Shown piece after piece: positions 35,614 through 44,175 of a stretch of DNA of 64,000 nt. This stretch comes from Helicobacter rodentium ATCC 700285 (GTDB lineage: Bacteria > Campylobacterota > Campylobacteria > Campylobacterales > Helicobacteraceae), in assembly GCF_000687535.1 (NCBI RefSeq), contig NZ_JHWC01000007.1, positions 59,316-123,315 on the forward strand. Direction: 5' to 3'. How positions within the stretch are numbered: position 1 is the first letter of the stretch; each line of letters begins with the position of its first letter. The translations under genes were made by a program, and so were the position numbers. The notes under the pieces are model-generated. The model was not told where the DNA came from. It saw only the letters and a list, made by a program, of their open reading frames with translations, and did no database searches.

Positions 35614-36392
35614 ATGGAATTAAAGAGGTTTTGGAAAATTACCAAAAAGCGTCTGCGGGGGGGGGCTTTTATTTAGATAAAATCTCTTCTAAACTGGATA
35701 CAATAGAATCTCAAAATTAAAATTTGATACGCGAAATCGCCTTACTCAAAGGCGAGGTTGCTTTAATAAAAAATATCCTGCTAGACCAAAGCAATAACAA
35801 ACTCACACAAGTTTTTAATACAATTTACGAAACAAATGCTTGGGGTTGTGGTAGCGGGAGTGGTTCTAATGAGAATCTTTGCAAAGGTTATGTGCAGTTT
35901 TTGCAGCAATTCTTTATTGAGTATGATATCCATAGCATTGTAGATATTGGTTGCGGGGATTGGCAATTTTCTAAAAATATCAATTTTGATGGCATTGATT
36001 ATAAGGGCTATGATGTTGCAAGTTTTGTTGTGAATAGGAATTTAGCAAAATATAAAAAGCCAAATATTGATTTTATCCATTATAATGGGGATTTTTCTGT
36101 ATTGCCCAAAGCGGATTTGGCAATCTGTAAAGATGTGTTGCAGCATTTACCAAACCACCTAATTATGGAATTTATTGATAATCTTTCTAAATATAAATAT
36201 GCTCTTATTGCAAATGATATTAATCGTATGGGTGAAAATGAGGATATTTTACTTGATGTTTATGCGTGGCGAAGTCTTGATTTAAGGTTATCTCCTTTTA
36301 ATCTACCATTAGAGATTGTTTATGAGTTTATTCGTGAGCCAAGAGAGCCAAATATTGCAGTAATGTTATGGAAAAATCCTAATATAGCTTAG
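35614..36392 (+). pseudogene. Phase-variable class I methyltransferase, OFF and with an extra stop
   Basis: AAGGAGG precedes the ATG at 35614; the frame reads MELKRFWKITKKRLRGGAFI and stops at 35674, just after a run of nine G (35657-35665). With ten G it reads on as GGGFYLDKISSKLDTIESQN to a TAA at 35718, whose frame continues directly as NLIREIALLKGEVALIKNILLDQSNN... (35721-36392). That 222-residue part is a methyltransferase: HSIVDIGCGDWQFSKN (motif I), DGIDYKGYDVAS (motif II), ADLAICKDVLQHLPNHL (motif IV). Two lesions thus separate start and domain. A TTG at 35724 could start the domain alone but has no ribosome site. Probably a surface-sugar methyltransferase in decay, or one needing both a slip and a reversion. 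Confidence 0.82.
35657..35665 (+). repeat. Poly-G(9) phase-variation tract
   Basis: Nine G at codons 15-17 of the methyltransferase gene; ten would open the next frame. Confidence 0.88.
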
Positions 36393-36408
36393 AAATTCCA
36401 CCACCATG

Positions 36409-36588
36409 TCATTGCGAGGACTCGTCCGAAGCAATCCATAATCAAGCATACAGAAAGCTTTACAATGGAAACTTGAAAGCAGTTCAAGATTATGGATTGT
36501 TTCAGCCTAAAGGCTGCGCGATAATAGAATTCAAACTACATTTTTGTGGTGACAGACCGCTAAACCAACTTGCGACTCCTTGCAATGG
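36409..36588 (+). repeat. Dispersed palindromic repeat, diverged copy
   Basis: Starts TCATTGCGAGGACTCGTCCGAAGCAATCCATAATC, contains the inverse arm GATTATGGATTG and ends CTCCTTGCAATGGCAAGG. It fills most of the 263-base gap between the broken methyltransferase and galE. No gene or RNA recognised. Confidence 0.7.
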
Positions 36589-36655
36589 CAAGGTAGCAAA
36601 TAGATTGTTGCAAATCACATGTAGAATCTCACAAAATATCAATTTTGGATAAAGC

Positions 36656-37684
36656 CTATGAAAGAAGCGATTGTTTGAGGTTCTCCTCCCACAGATAAGC
36701 ACTTTTACAAATTGTTTCTAGCTTATTAAATTTTGGTTTCCACTTGGTTTTGCTTAGGATTTTAGAATTATCACTCACAAGCATACTAGGATCCCCCTCT
36801 CGTCTTGGGGCGGATTCCACAATAAAATCCTTACCGCTGACTTTTTTCACACAATCAATCACTTCTTTTACGCTAAATCCTTGTGCATAACCTACATTGT
36901 AAATTTCAGATGTTTGCGATTCTAGCAGAGATTGCAAGGCAAAGAAATGCGCACTTGCTAAATCATCAATATGAATATAATCCCGAATGCAAGTGCCGTC
37001 TCTTGTCTCATAGTCGCTTCCAAAAATCTGCATTTTTGTGCGTTTATTTGTCGCGCACTCACAAGCAACCTTTATCAAATGTGTGGCATTTTTGCTTCTT
37101 TGTCCCAAAGCACCATGTTGTTCCATTAATGCTCCTGCAACATTAAAGTAGCGCAAAATCACACTTTTAAAATTTGGATTAGCAACCTCTAGGGAATGCA
37201 AAATCTTTTCAATCATTAATTTAGATTCTCCATAAGGGTTGATAGGGTTTGTAGGAGTATTTTCGCAAATAGGAGTGTGTTGCTTTGGCTCACCATAAAC
37301 TGCAGCGGTGGAGCTAAAAAGGAAGCGATTGATGGCAAACTTTTGAGCAATTTGCAAAAGATTTGTTGTGTTGGCAACATTGTTTTTGAAGTATTTGAGC
37401 GGGTTTTGCACAGATTCTTGCACGATTAAACTAGCGGCAAAATGAATAATGGCATTGTAGGGATAAGCACTTAATGCCTTATCCAAAGAATCTAAATCCC
37501 CTAAATCTCCTTGTATAAATTCTACCCTTTGAGGGAAGGTGCGTTCCAAAAAATCTATATTTTCTTTAAATCCGCTGCTTAGATTGTCAAAAATTACAAT
37601 TTTGCATTGACTATTTTTTAAAAAATAATAGGCTGTGTGTGAGCCAATGTAACCTGCTGCGCCTGTGAAAAAATAAATTTGCAT
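36656..37684 (-). CDS. galE: UDP-glucose 4-epimerase
   Basis: Interconverts UDP-glucose and UDP-galactose (or the N-acetyl forms) for surface glycans. The 342-residue SDR protein has the NAD motif TGAAGYIGSHTAYYFL, SSTAAVYGEPKQ with catalytic Ser/Thr, NPYGESKLMIEK with the YxxxK pair, and RDGTCIRDYIHIDDLASAHFFAL. Length is typical (about 338). It stands alone, convergent with the repeat and divergent from glmS. Confidence 0.93.
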   Translation of the reverse strand: MQIYFFTGAAGYIGSHTAYYFLKNSQCKIVIFDNLSSGFKENIDFLERTFPQRVEFIQGDLGDLDSLDKALSAYPYNAIIHFAASLIVQESVQNPLKYFKNNVANTTNLLQIAQKFAINRFLFSSTAAVYGEPKQHTPICENTPTNPINPYGESKLMIEKILHSLEVANPNFKSVILRYFNVAGALMEQHGALGQRSKNATHLIKVACECATNKRTKMQIFGSDYETRDGTCIRDYIHIDDLASAHFFALQSLLESQTSEIYNVGYAQGFSVKEVIDCVKKVSGKDFIVESAPRREGDPSMLVSDNSKILSKTKWKPKFNKLETICKSAYLWEENLKQSLLS

Positions 37685-37805
37685 TTCTAAAACCTTAAAT
37701 AAAAGTCTTCGGATTCTATCATCAAGTTGCTAAAAATTTAATTCATTTACTATTTCTTTACAAAATTTATGCCACAATAAAAAAATTATTTTAGGAGCAA
37801 AGTCA

Positions 37806-39608
37806 ATGTGTGGAATCGTTGGTTATATCGGTAATGATGAAAAAAGATCTATTTTATTAAATGGCTTAAAAGAATTGGAATATCGTGGTTATGATTCTGC
37901 TGGAATCTCTGTGTTAAGCAAGGGTGAGCTAAGCACATTTAAGGCTGTTGGTAAGTTGGTAAATTTGGAACGCAAATGTGAGGGATTCCATTCTAGTGGG
38001 TTTGGTTTGGGGATTGGGCATACGCGTTGGGCGACACATGGCAAACCAACAGAAGTTAATGCACACCCGCATTTTGGGAAATTTAGTAATGTTGTGCATA
38101 ATGGAATCATTGAGAACTATCAAAGCATTAAAGAGGATTTACAAAAACAAGGTAGCACTTTTGTATCGCAGACAGATACGGAAGTGATTGTGCATTTATT
38201 TGAATCGCATTTGGAAAATTTCAAAAACCCATTTGATGCTTTTAAATGTACAATTTCCGAACTAAAAGGTGCTTATGCAATTTTGCTTATCACGCAAAAA
38301 TCACCTAATACGATTTATTATGCCAAAAATGGTTCACCTTTGATTATTGGTAGGGGAAAGGATAATAAAGGTGCAGAGGCAATTTATTTTGCCTCATCAG
38401 ATGCGCCATTGATTGGCTTTGCAGAGGAGGTTTGCTACTTAGAAGATGGAGCGGTAGGAGAAATAGAATCGGGGAAATTTTCTAGTCTGCCAAATCCAAA
38501 AATTTTAAGTGGGGATAAACTTTCTGCACAAAAAGACGGCTTTACTTTCTTTATGGAAAAAGAGATTTACGAACAACACAAGGTTTTGCTAGAAACAATG
38601 ATGGGGCGCGTGAGTGAGGATAATTTTAGCTTGGAGGAATTAAGTGCGCTTGATTTGAGCCGTGTGGATTCTATTACGCTTTGTGCTTGTGGCACAAGCT
38701 ATCACGCTGCTATTGCAGGAAGTTATCTGATTGAGCGCATTGCAAAGTTAAAGACAAAAGTAGAAATTGCGAGTGAATTTCGTTATAAAGAGCCTATTTT
38801 GCACCCAAAAGAACTTTTTATTGTCATCTCCCAAAGTGGCGAAACCGCTGATACTTTGGAGGCTTTAAAACTAGCAAAAAAAAGTGGTTTAACAACTCTT
38901 GGAATCTGCAATGTGGATAATAGCTCCATTGTGCGTCAAAGCGATTTTAATCTACTCACGCGTGCGGGGATTGAAAAAGGAGTGGCTAGCACTAAAGCTT
39001 TTGCAACGCAGGTAATGGTGTTATGGATTTTGGCAAATTTTATTGCGCAAAAATGTGGAATCCTAAGCAAAGAGGCAATCAAGCGAGAAACAAAGGTAAT
39101 GCTAGAGGCGGTGCGCGCAACAAAGGTGGATAAAAAGGCACACGAACATATCAAAAGGCTTTCGCGCAGATACTTGCACGGACACGGATTCTTTTTTATT
39201 GGACGGGATATTTTCTATCCACTTGCCCTAGAGGGTGCACTGAAATTAAAAGAGATTAGCTATCTACACGCGGAAGGCTACCCAAGCGGAGAGATGAAGC
39301 ACGGACCGATTGCCTTAGCGGATTTAGGATTGTTTTGTGTTGCGCTAATGCCAAGAAATCTTTTGTATGATAAAATCAAAAGCAATGTTGAGGAACTAAG
39401 TGCGCGTGATGCGATGATTTGTACTTTAAGTGCAGAATATTATGAGGGGTGTGATGATTGGATTGCGATTCCAGAATATTCGCACTATATGGTAGAATTT
39501 TTTGCAATGATGGTTGTTTTGCAGATTTTTGCGCTTGAGGTAGCAGTAAGACTAGGCAATGATGTAGATATGCCAAGAAATTTGGCAAAGAGTGTAACGG
39601 TGGAGTAA
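37806..39608 (+). CDS. glmS: Glucosamine-fructose-6-phosphate aminotransferase (isomerizing)
   Basis: Makes glucosamine-6-phosphate from fructose-6-phosphate and glutamine, the first step to UDP-GlcNAc. The 600-residue protein has MCGIVGYIG with nucleophilic Cys2, GIGHTRWATHGKPTEVNAHPH, two SIS sugar-binding domains (CGTSYHAAIAGSYLIE; ISQSGETADTLEALK) and the standard end DMPRNLAKSVTVE. AGGAGCAA precedes the ATG. No glmS ribozyme is seen upstream. Confidence 0.97.
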   Translation: MCGIVGYIGNDEKRSILLNGLKELEYRGYDSAGISVLSKGELSTFKAVGKLVNLERKCEGFHSSGFGLGIGHTRWATHGKPTEVNAHPHFGKFSNVVHNGIIENYQSIKEDLQKQGSTFVSQTDTEVIVHLFESHLENFKNPFDAFKCTISELKGAYAILLITQKSPNTIYYAKNGSPLIIGRGKDNKGAEAIYFASSDAPLIGFAEEVCYLEDGAVGEIESGKFSSLPNPKILSGDKLSAQKDGFTFFMEKEIYEQHKVLLETMMGRVSEDNFSLEELSALDLSRVDSITLCACGTSYHAAIAGSYLIERIAKLKTKVEIASEFRYKEPILHPKELFIVISQSGETADTLEALKLAKKSGLTTLGICNVDNSSIVRQSDFNLLTRAGIEKGVASTKAFATQVMVLWILANFIAQKCGILSKEAIKRETKVMLEAVRATKVDKKAHEHIKRLSRRYLHGHGFFFIGRDIFYPLALEGALKLKEISYLHAEGYPSGEMKHGPIALADLGLFCVALMPRNLLYDKIKSNVEELSARDAMICTLSAEYYEGCDDWIAIPEYSHYMVEFFAMMVVLQIFALEVAVRLGNDVDMPRNLAKSVTVE

Positions 39609-39611
39609 GGA

Positions 39612-39769
39612 AGGCAATCTATAATCTTGCAAAAAAGTAGATTATTAAAGGCGAGATAAAAATTGTAGATTACCACAACCTCTAGCGAGGCTTTATAATG
39701 ATGGAGGAAGAAGCTCAAAAGTAATCTAAAGTTATAGATTGCTTCGCTTGTTTTGCTTTCTCACAATGA
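39612..39769 (+). repeat. Dispersed palindromic repeat, diverged copy
   Basis: Begins GGCAATCTATAATC, has a middle ATTGTAGATTACCAC and ends ATAGATTGCTTCGCTTG...CTCACAATGA. It lies right after glmS, where two genes converge, and may act as a terminator hairpin for both. Confidence 0.65.
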
Positions 39770-39781
39770 AGCGGTGGAATC

Positions 39782-41029
39782 CTAAAGGGTAGAATCTTGC
39801 ATTAGCAACTCAAAAGTCTGATAATATTTCCACGATTTTATAATATCAGGTCGTTGTGCCTTTAAATCTCGCAAATCTTTATCTAAAATCGCTTTAAAAT
39901 CTTTTGCAATTTTTGGGTGAGAAGCAAAATATTTTAAAACATTCTCCTCATTTAATGTTTTTGATTTCTTGATTTCTACAATCTTTAAAAGTATTTCTAA
40001 TGTGGCGATTAATTCAGTTTGGATTTGTGTAAAATATCTAGAAATTTCCTGCACCTCTTTGTGTGTTTCTACAAAAACTTTGCAGTTTTCTAGATTTGGA
40101 TTGTTTTGGTAAGAAGGTGGCATAAGTTTTTCTGTAATATCTATTCCTTTGATGCGTCTCGTGCGGTTTGCAAGTAGGAGTTTGACTTCAGAATCTTTTG
40201 TGGTAACTACAAGATGAAAAGGAAATAAAAAATACAAATGCGCATAAACTTGTTTCTTAAAAAGAGGTCTATCCTCCTCTTTTGGTGGTGGGAAACCTAG
40301 CGCGTAACTTAGTTTTTGCATTGTTTCAAAGGCTTTATCTCCTTTTATCTCCTCCATATCTACATAGTATTTTTGTGTAATGTGTGGCAAGTCGGAGAGA
40401 AGTTCATCAAAAATGAATAAAGTATGCAATGTTGTTTTATTGTGGTATGAGATTACATAAGATTCTATTGTTTCAAGACACGGAGAGTCGGTAAGATGAA
40501 ATTCTTTTGTCTTGGGATTGTAGGCACAATATTGTAAGTATCCTAAGAGTTTATCTGCTCCACACCCCCTGATTATTCGCTTCTCTTTTGGAGTTGCAAC
40601 AAAGTTAATACAAGATTTTAATATAGAGATTGGGTCACGCACTAAAAGGAGTGCTGGTGCTTTGGCATTTAAAAGATGTGTGTAATTGCAATAGCCTTTA
40701 AAATTACATTCACAAAGAGCAAGAGCGCAGTGGGTATGGAATCTCGTTAGTCTTTTATAATTTTGCTTATATCTTTGCAGTGCATTGATGTTTTGTATAT
40801 CCCCGTTAATAGAAATGCCACAAAGCTTTAAAAAATCCATCATTGCATTATGTCCTGTGGCGTGATGTGTGATGAAGTAAAATTGATAAGTATGCGGAAG
40901 GGGTTTGTTGAGCTTATAAAGAATGAATGCTATGCAATTTGTAAAATAGTTGGAAAACTTATTGTGCAAAGTGGTAAAAAATCTTGTCTTTTGCGTAGTT
41001 AAAGTTTTGGAATAATTTTTATTTTGCAT
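39782..41029 (-). CDS. DUF2972 family protein (sulfotransferase-like motifs)
   Basis: A 415-residue protein of the DUF2972 type, often seen in Campylobacter and Helicobacter surface loci; function not established. Visible are FITHHATGHNAMMDFLKLCGI (52-72), which has the position and look of a sulfotransferase phosphate loop, and LLLVRDPISILKS (127-139), like the second cofactor motif. The end, KSKTLNEENVLKYFASHPKIAKDFKAILDKDLRDLKAQRPDIIKSWKYYQTFELL, closely matches that of the broken gene at 57142-59338. It lacks the N-terminal repeat-type region and the G tract of that gene. A sulfotransferase fold is my inference. Confidence 0.72.
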   Translation of the reverse strand: MQNKNYSKTLTTQKTRFFTTLHNKFSNYFTNCIAFILYKLNKPLPHTYQFYFITHHATGHNAMMDFLKLCGISINGDIQNINALQRYKQNYKRLTRFHTHCALALCECNFKGYCNYTHLLNAKAPALLLVRDPISILKSCINFVATPKEKRIIRGCGADKLLGYLQYCAYNPKTKEFHLTDSPCLETIESYVISYHNKTTLHTLFIFDELLSDLPHITQKYYVDMEEIKGDKAFETMQKLSYALGFPPPKEEDRPLFKKQVYAHLYFLFPFHLVVTTKDSEVKLLLANRTRRIKGIDITEKLMPPSYQNNPNLENCKVFVETHKEVQEISRYFTQIQTELIATLEILLKIVEIKKSKTLNEENVLKYFASHPKIAKDFKAILDKDLRDLKAQRPDIIKSWKYYQTFELLMQDSTL

Positions 41030-41031
41030 TT

Positions 41032-41253
41032 TTAAATTTTCTTTATTTCGTATTCAATCTTTGCAGAATTTAGGGTATTGGGGATTATGTCAAATTCCTC
41101 CTTTGACGCTTCAAAATACACAGAGATTCCACAATCGCTTGAAAACTCACGCGGTGTTGGCACAAGCTTAATCGTGATTCCTAAATCTTTCAAGATTGCC
41201 TCACTCTCAAACGCACTAGAAGTAGTAAAAACCAAAACATAACCCTTTATCAT
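41032..41253 (-). CDS. DUF3343 family protein (putative Se/S carrier)
   Basis: A 73-residue protein, MIKGYVLVFTTSSAFESEAILKDLGITIKLVPTPREFSSDCGISVYFEASKEEFD. The form (ALxAE..L...gi..klIPtPR.iSs.CGi) is that of DUF3343, a small protein often encoded near selenium genes and suspected to carry Se or S on its Cys (here in SDCGIS). It overlaps the class V aminotransferase by four bases. Function is inferred from neighbours. Confidence 0.82.
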   Translation of the reverse strand: MIKGYVLVFTTSSAFESEAILKDLGITIKLVPTPREFSSDCGISVYFEASKEEFDIIPNTLNSAKIEYEIKKI

Positions 41254-42425
41254 TTTTGTCCCCTATGCTCCGCAATGTCCCGCAAGGCATTGATGGTAAA
41301 GTCAATTTCCTCTTTTGTCGTAAATGCGCCCGGGCTTAGACGAATCGTGCCACCGCGCTCAAAAGAACCCAAGCTTTTATGGCTTGATGGAGAGCAATGC
41401 AGTCCCACACGCACACAGATTCCATATTGGCTATCCAAAATCTCCCCAATCTCTGAAAGAGTGTAGTTAGGAATATCCACAGAGAGTGTTCCACTGCTAC
41501 GCCCTTTGGTGCGATAAACCTTAAGATTCGGGATTCCGCTTAAGCCCTCAAGGAGTTGCTCTCTTAAATCTAATTCGTGTCTATGGATATTTTCTACTCC
41601 TTGCTTTTTAATCCACTCTAGCCCCGCTTGAAGCCCAGCGATTCCGTGCATATTAGGCGTTCCACTCTCAAACCTATCGGGGAGAAAAAGAGGCTGAATC
41701 TCCTCCTCACTCAAGCTTCCTGTGCCGCCAAAGACAAGCGGTTCTATCCTCTCTATCGCAAAGTCATCGGCTATGACAAGCGCACCCACTCCCATTGGCG
41801 CAAGTAAGCCTTTGTGCGCACTAAGGGCTAGAAAATCCACTTGACTCATCACTTCTTTCATTTCTACGCAGCCGACACTCTGTGCGCCATCAAGCAAAAA
41901 AGCTACATTGTGTGCTTTGGCTAGTGCGCTTAAATCTTCTGGCGGAATCATCGCCCCGCTGACATTGTTAATATGTGCACACGCTAGGAGTTTCGCGCCT
42001 TTTAGCATCTCCTTTGCGCTGTTTAAATCCACTGCGTGCATAGAATCACACGGAATCTCGCGCACTTCTAATTTCAATTTATTTTTAAGCGCATTCAGCG
42101 GACGCTTGATTGCATTGTGTTCCATTTGCGTAACCACAACAATATCTCCTTCTTTCAAAAAGCCTTGTAAAAGCGTATTAATCGCCATTGTGGCATTGAG
42201 GGTAAAGAGAATGTGTTTGCAGTTTTTAAGCCCTACCAAGTCCGCTAGGCTTTTGCGCGTTTGGAATAGGATTCTACCGGATTCTATGGAGAGAGAATGT
42301 CCGCTGCGTCCAGCACTTGCGCCAATATTTTCTAAAAACTCGCTCACTGCCTCTTTCACTCCGGGAGCTTTGGGAAAAGTTGTTGCTGCATTGTCTAGGT
42401 AAATGGGTTTAGAAATGTTTTGCAT
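41250..42425 (-). CDS. Class V aminotransferase / cysteine desulfurase family protein
   Basis: A 391-residue PLP enzyme: YLDNAATTFPKAPGV at the N-terminus, the PLP lysine in LSAHKGLLAPMGVGAL, FESGTPNMHGIAGLQAGLEWI, and a candidate persulfide Cys in CVRVGLHCSPSSHKSLGS near the C-terminus. This places it with SufS/selenocysteine-lyase-type enzymes that release S or Se from cysteine or selenocysteine. With DUF3343, a TusA-like protein and YedE, it fits a selenium-handling gene set. A repeat element separates it from the tusA-like gene upstream. Confidence 0.85.
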   Translation of the reverse strand: MQNISKPIYLDNAATTFPKAPGVKEAVSEFLENIGASAGRSGHSLSIESGRILFQTRKSLADLVGLKNCKHILFTLNATMAINTLLQGFLKEGDIVVVTQMEHNAIKRPLNALKNKLKLEVREIPCDSMHAVDLNSAKEMLKGAKLLACAHINNVSGAMIPPEDLSALAKAHNVAFLLDGAQSVGCVEMKEVMSQVDFLALSAHKGLLAPMGVGALVIADDFAIERIEPLVFGGTGSLSEEEIQPLFLPDRFESGTPNMHGIAGLQAGLEWIKKQGVENIHRHELDLREQLLEGLSGIPNLKVYRTKGRSSGTLSVDIPNYTLSEIGEILDSQYGICVRVGLHCSPSSHKSLGSFERGGTIRLSPGAFTTKEEIDFTINALRDIAEHRGQK

Positions 42426-42522
42426 AAGTGTCCTTTGAGTGAAATATTAACATAGAATCGTTATTTTATTGATTGTGTCATTAAGAGAAATAAATGCAAA
42501 AACCCTCCGTGTTTGCACCTTG

Positions 42523-42655
42523 TCATTGCGAGGAGTGAGTGCAGAGAGAGGCAAAGCAATCTATAATCTAGCATCCTTTAAAGATTCCATTGCAGAATCA
42601 GGGGTTGATAAAGTTATGAATTGCCACGAGATTCTAGCAAATCTCTCGCAATGGC
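42523..42655 (+). repeat. Dispersed palindromic repeat, best intergenic copy
   Basis: TCATTGCGAGGAGTGAG...GCAATCTATAATC...CTTTAAAGATTCCATTGCAGAATCA...TTATGAATTGCCACGAGATTC...CTCTCGCAATGG. It closely matches the copy inside the coding sequence at 58034. A further TCACATAATGA follows at 42682-42692. It occupies the 303-base gap in the selenium-type gene set; nothing else is recognised in this gap. Confidence 0.8.
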
Positions 42656-42728
42656 AAGGAATTTCTATTAGCCTTTGGCTATCACATAATGACGAAGTGG
42701 TAATCTAGCATTCATCAAATTTAAACTT

Positions 42729-42941
42729 TCAAGCTTTCTTTAAAATAAACTCAAAATCCTCCTCTTGTTGTATTTCGCTTGCCACAGCATATCCGCTATT
42801 TTTGGCAAGTCTGCGGATATTGTCGCTACTTGCTCCACAGCTACAAAGCACTCGAATCTCACTCTCGCCTCTATCTAATAAAGGCTTGAGGTTTAGCACA
42901 GGTTCAGGGCAACTAAGCCCCCGTACATCAAGTTCTACCAT
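42729..42941 (-). CDS. TusA/SirA-like sulfur (selenium) carrier protein
   Basis: A 70-residue protein, MVELDVRGLSCPEPVLNLKPLLDRGESEIRVLCSCGASSDNIRRLAKNSGYAVASEI. The RGLSCPEPVL motif holds the carrier Cys-Pro of the TusA family. It corresponds to the first domain of YedF; the second (DsrE-like) domain of some YedF proteins is absent. I use the ATG at 42939-42941, which has AGGAG at good spacing. It begins one base after the yedE-like gene ends. Confidence 0.85.
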   Translation of the reverse strand: MVELDVRGLSCPEPVLNLKPLLDRGESEIRVLCSCGASSDNIRRLAKNSGYAVASEIQQEEDFEFILKKA

Positions 42942-42942
42942 T

Positions 42943-44004
42943 TTAACTCCTTTTTTCTCTAGCAAACACTGCTACAAGCAGACAAAATACGAATCCAGCA
43001 GCTACAGCCACAGGAGCATTTGCTCCAATTCCAGCAGGGGAGCTTGCAAGTCCAAAATTATGCGCAAAAGCTGCTCCAACAAGCAATCCAAGCACAAAAA
43101 CTGCTGCATCTCCATCTCCCTCACCAGAGAGAATAATTTGTCTTCCCGGACAACCGCCCGCTAGGGTAAATGCGATTCCAGCTAACGCCATTCCTAAAAA
43201 ATTCCAAAGTGTATCGTTATGCGCAATAGGTTGTCCGCTAAATCCCGGATTGAAAAACCCAAGCGCAAGATTGGTGAAAAATGCTGCTATAACAAGCGCA
43301 ATAACACCTTGCAAAATATGTGTATCACGCATTAGAATCGTATCGCGTACCGCAGCTATCATACAAAAACGACTTTTTTGGAAAATTGCCCCCAAGAATA
43401 ATCCTGCAACAAGCGAAATGATAAGTGGTGCGTGCATTGAACCCGGACCTTTGCTAGAGAATTTAATCGGAGCATTTGTGTCCATAAGCCCCCACACCAA
43501 AAGCCCAAGCAAAAGGAGTGCAAAAATTGGGAAAATAAGCCCTACAATTTTGCTTGTTGGGCGATTTCTGCCAAGTGAGAATCCACGCCTTAAGAAAAAG
43601 ACGCCAATCAAGATTCCAAAAATAAGTCCAAACACACCTGCAATCGCAGTCCAATCCCCAGCACTAAGTCTTAGCCACATTCTCCAAGGGCAACCCAAAA
43701 AAACCAATGCGCCAATCATTGCAAAGATTCCAAGTCCAAACCGCACGATAGGGGCAGAACCTGTGCGTGGACGAAATTCGCGCGTAAAAAAAGACACAAG
43801 AAGCGCACCAATGATTAAACCAATAATTTCAGGGCGAATATATTGCACAATACCTGCTTGATGTAAGTTTAATGCACCTGCAATATCACGCGTAAAACAC
43901 GCAGCGCACATACCCATATTGCCCGGATTCCCTAAATATACCAAAATGGGTGCGAGAACCCCAAGCGCAATTCCTGCCAAAATAGGCAAAATCGCCAATT
44001 TCAT
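42943..44004 (-). CDS. yedE: YeeE/YedE family transporter (YedE-type putative selenium transporter)
   Basis: A 353-residue inner-membrane protein with about nine or ten helices. Two internal halves carry Cys motifs typical of the family: GNMGMCAACFTRDIAGAL, LVFLGCPWRM, FQKSRFCMIAAVRD and FTLAGGCPGRQ. YeeE members import thiosulfate; the YedE branch, encoded beside TusA-like/DUF3343/desulfurase genes, is proposed to import a selenium compound. That assignment is from context. First gene of the set; AGGAG-type ribosome site. Confidence 0.85.
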   Translation of the reverse strand: MKLAILPILAGIALGVLAPILVYLGNPGNMGMCAACFTRDIAGALNLHQAGIVQYIRPEIIGLIIGALLVSFFTREFRPRTGSAPIVRFGLGIFAMIGALVFLGCPWRMWLRLSAGDWTAIAGVFGLIFGILIGVFFLRRGFSLGRNRPTSKIVGLIFPIFALLLLGLLVWGLMDTNAPIKFSSKGPGSMHAPLIISLVAGLFLGAIFQKSRFCMIAAVRDTILMRDTHILQGVIALVIAAFFTNLALGFFNPGFSGQPIAHNDTLWNFLGMALAGIAFTLAGGCPGRQIILSGEGDGDAAVFVLGLLVGAAFAHNFGLASSPAGIGANAPVAVAAGFVFCLLVAVFAREKRS

Positions 44005-44175
44005 AAAAACTCCTAAAACGAATAAATAACAGCTAGAAAAGTTCAGTAGAAAGAAGAGCTGTTTGCTTAACCCTTAAGCTAATTGTGAATTATAGAAAAA
44101 CTTTGCTTAAAATTTAAATTCAAGGATTCGCATTGGTTGAATGCTTCCTTGAGTTTGTCTTATTTTGAAAAATTT

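Noticed and set aside
37685..37805. A glmS ribozyme upstream of glmS
   Set aside because: The 121-base gap is AT-rich, too short, and lacks the conserved ribozyme core; such ribozymes are mainly known from Firmicutes.
42469..42708. A 79-codon plus-strand frame in the gap of the selenium-type gene set
   Set aside because: It is a reading of the dispersed repeat, with no ribosome site; similar peptides arise from other copies.
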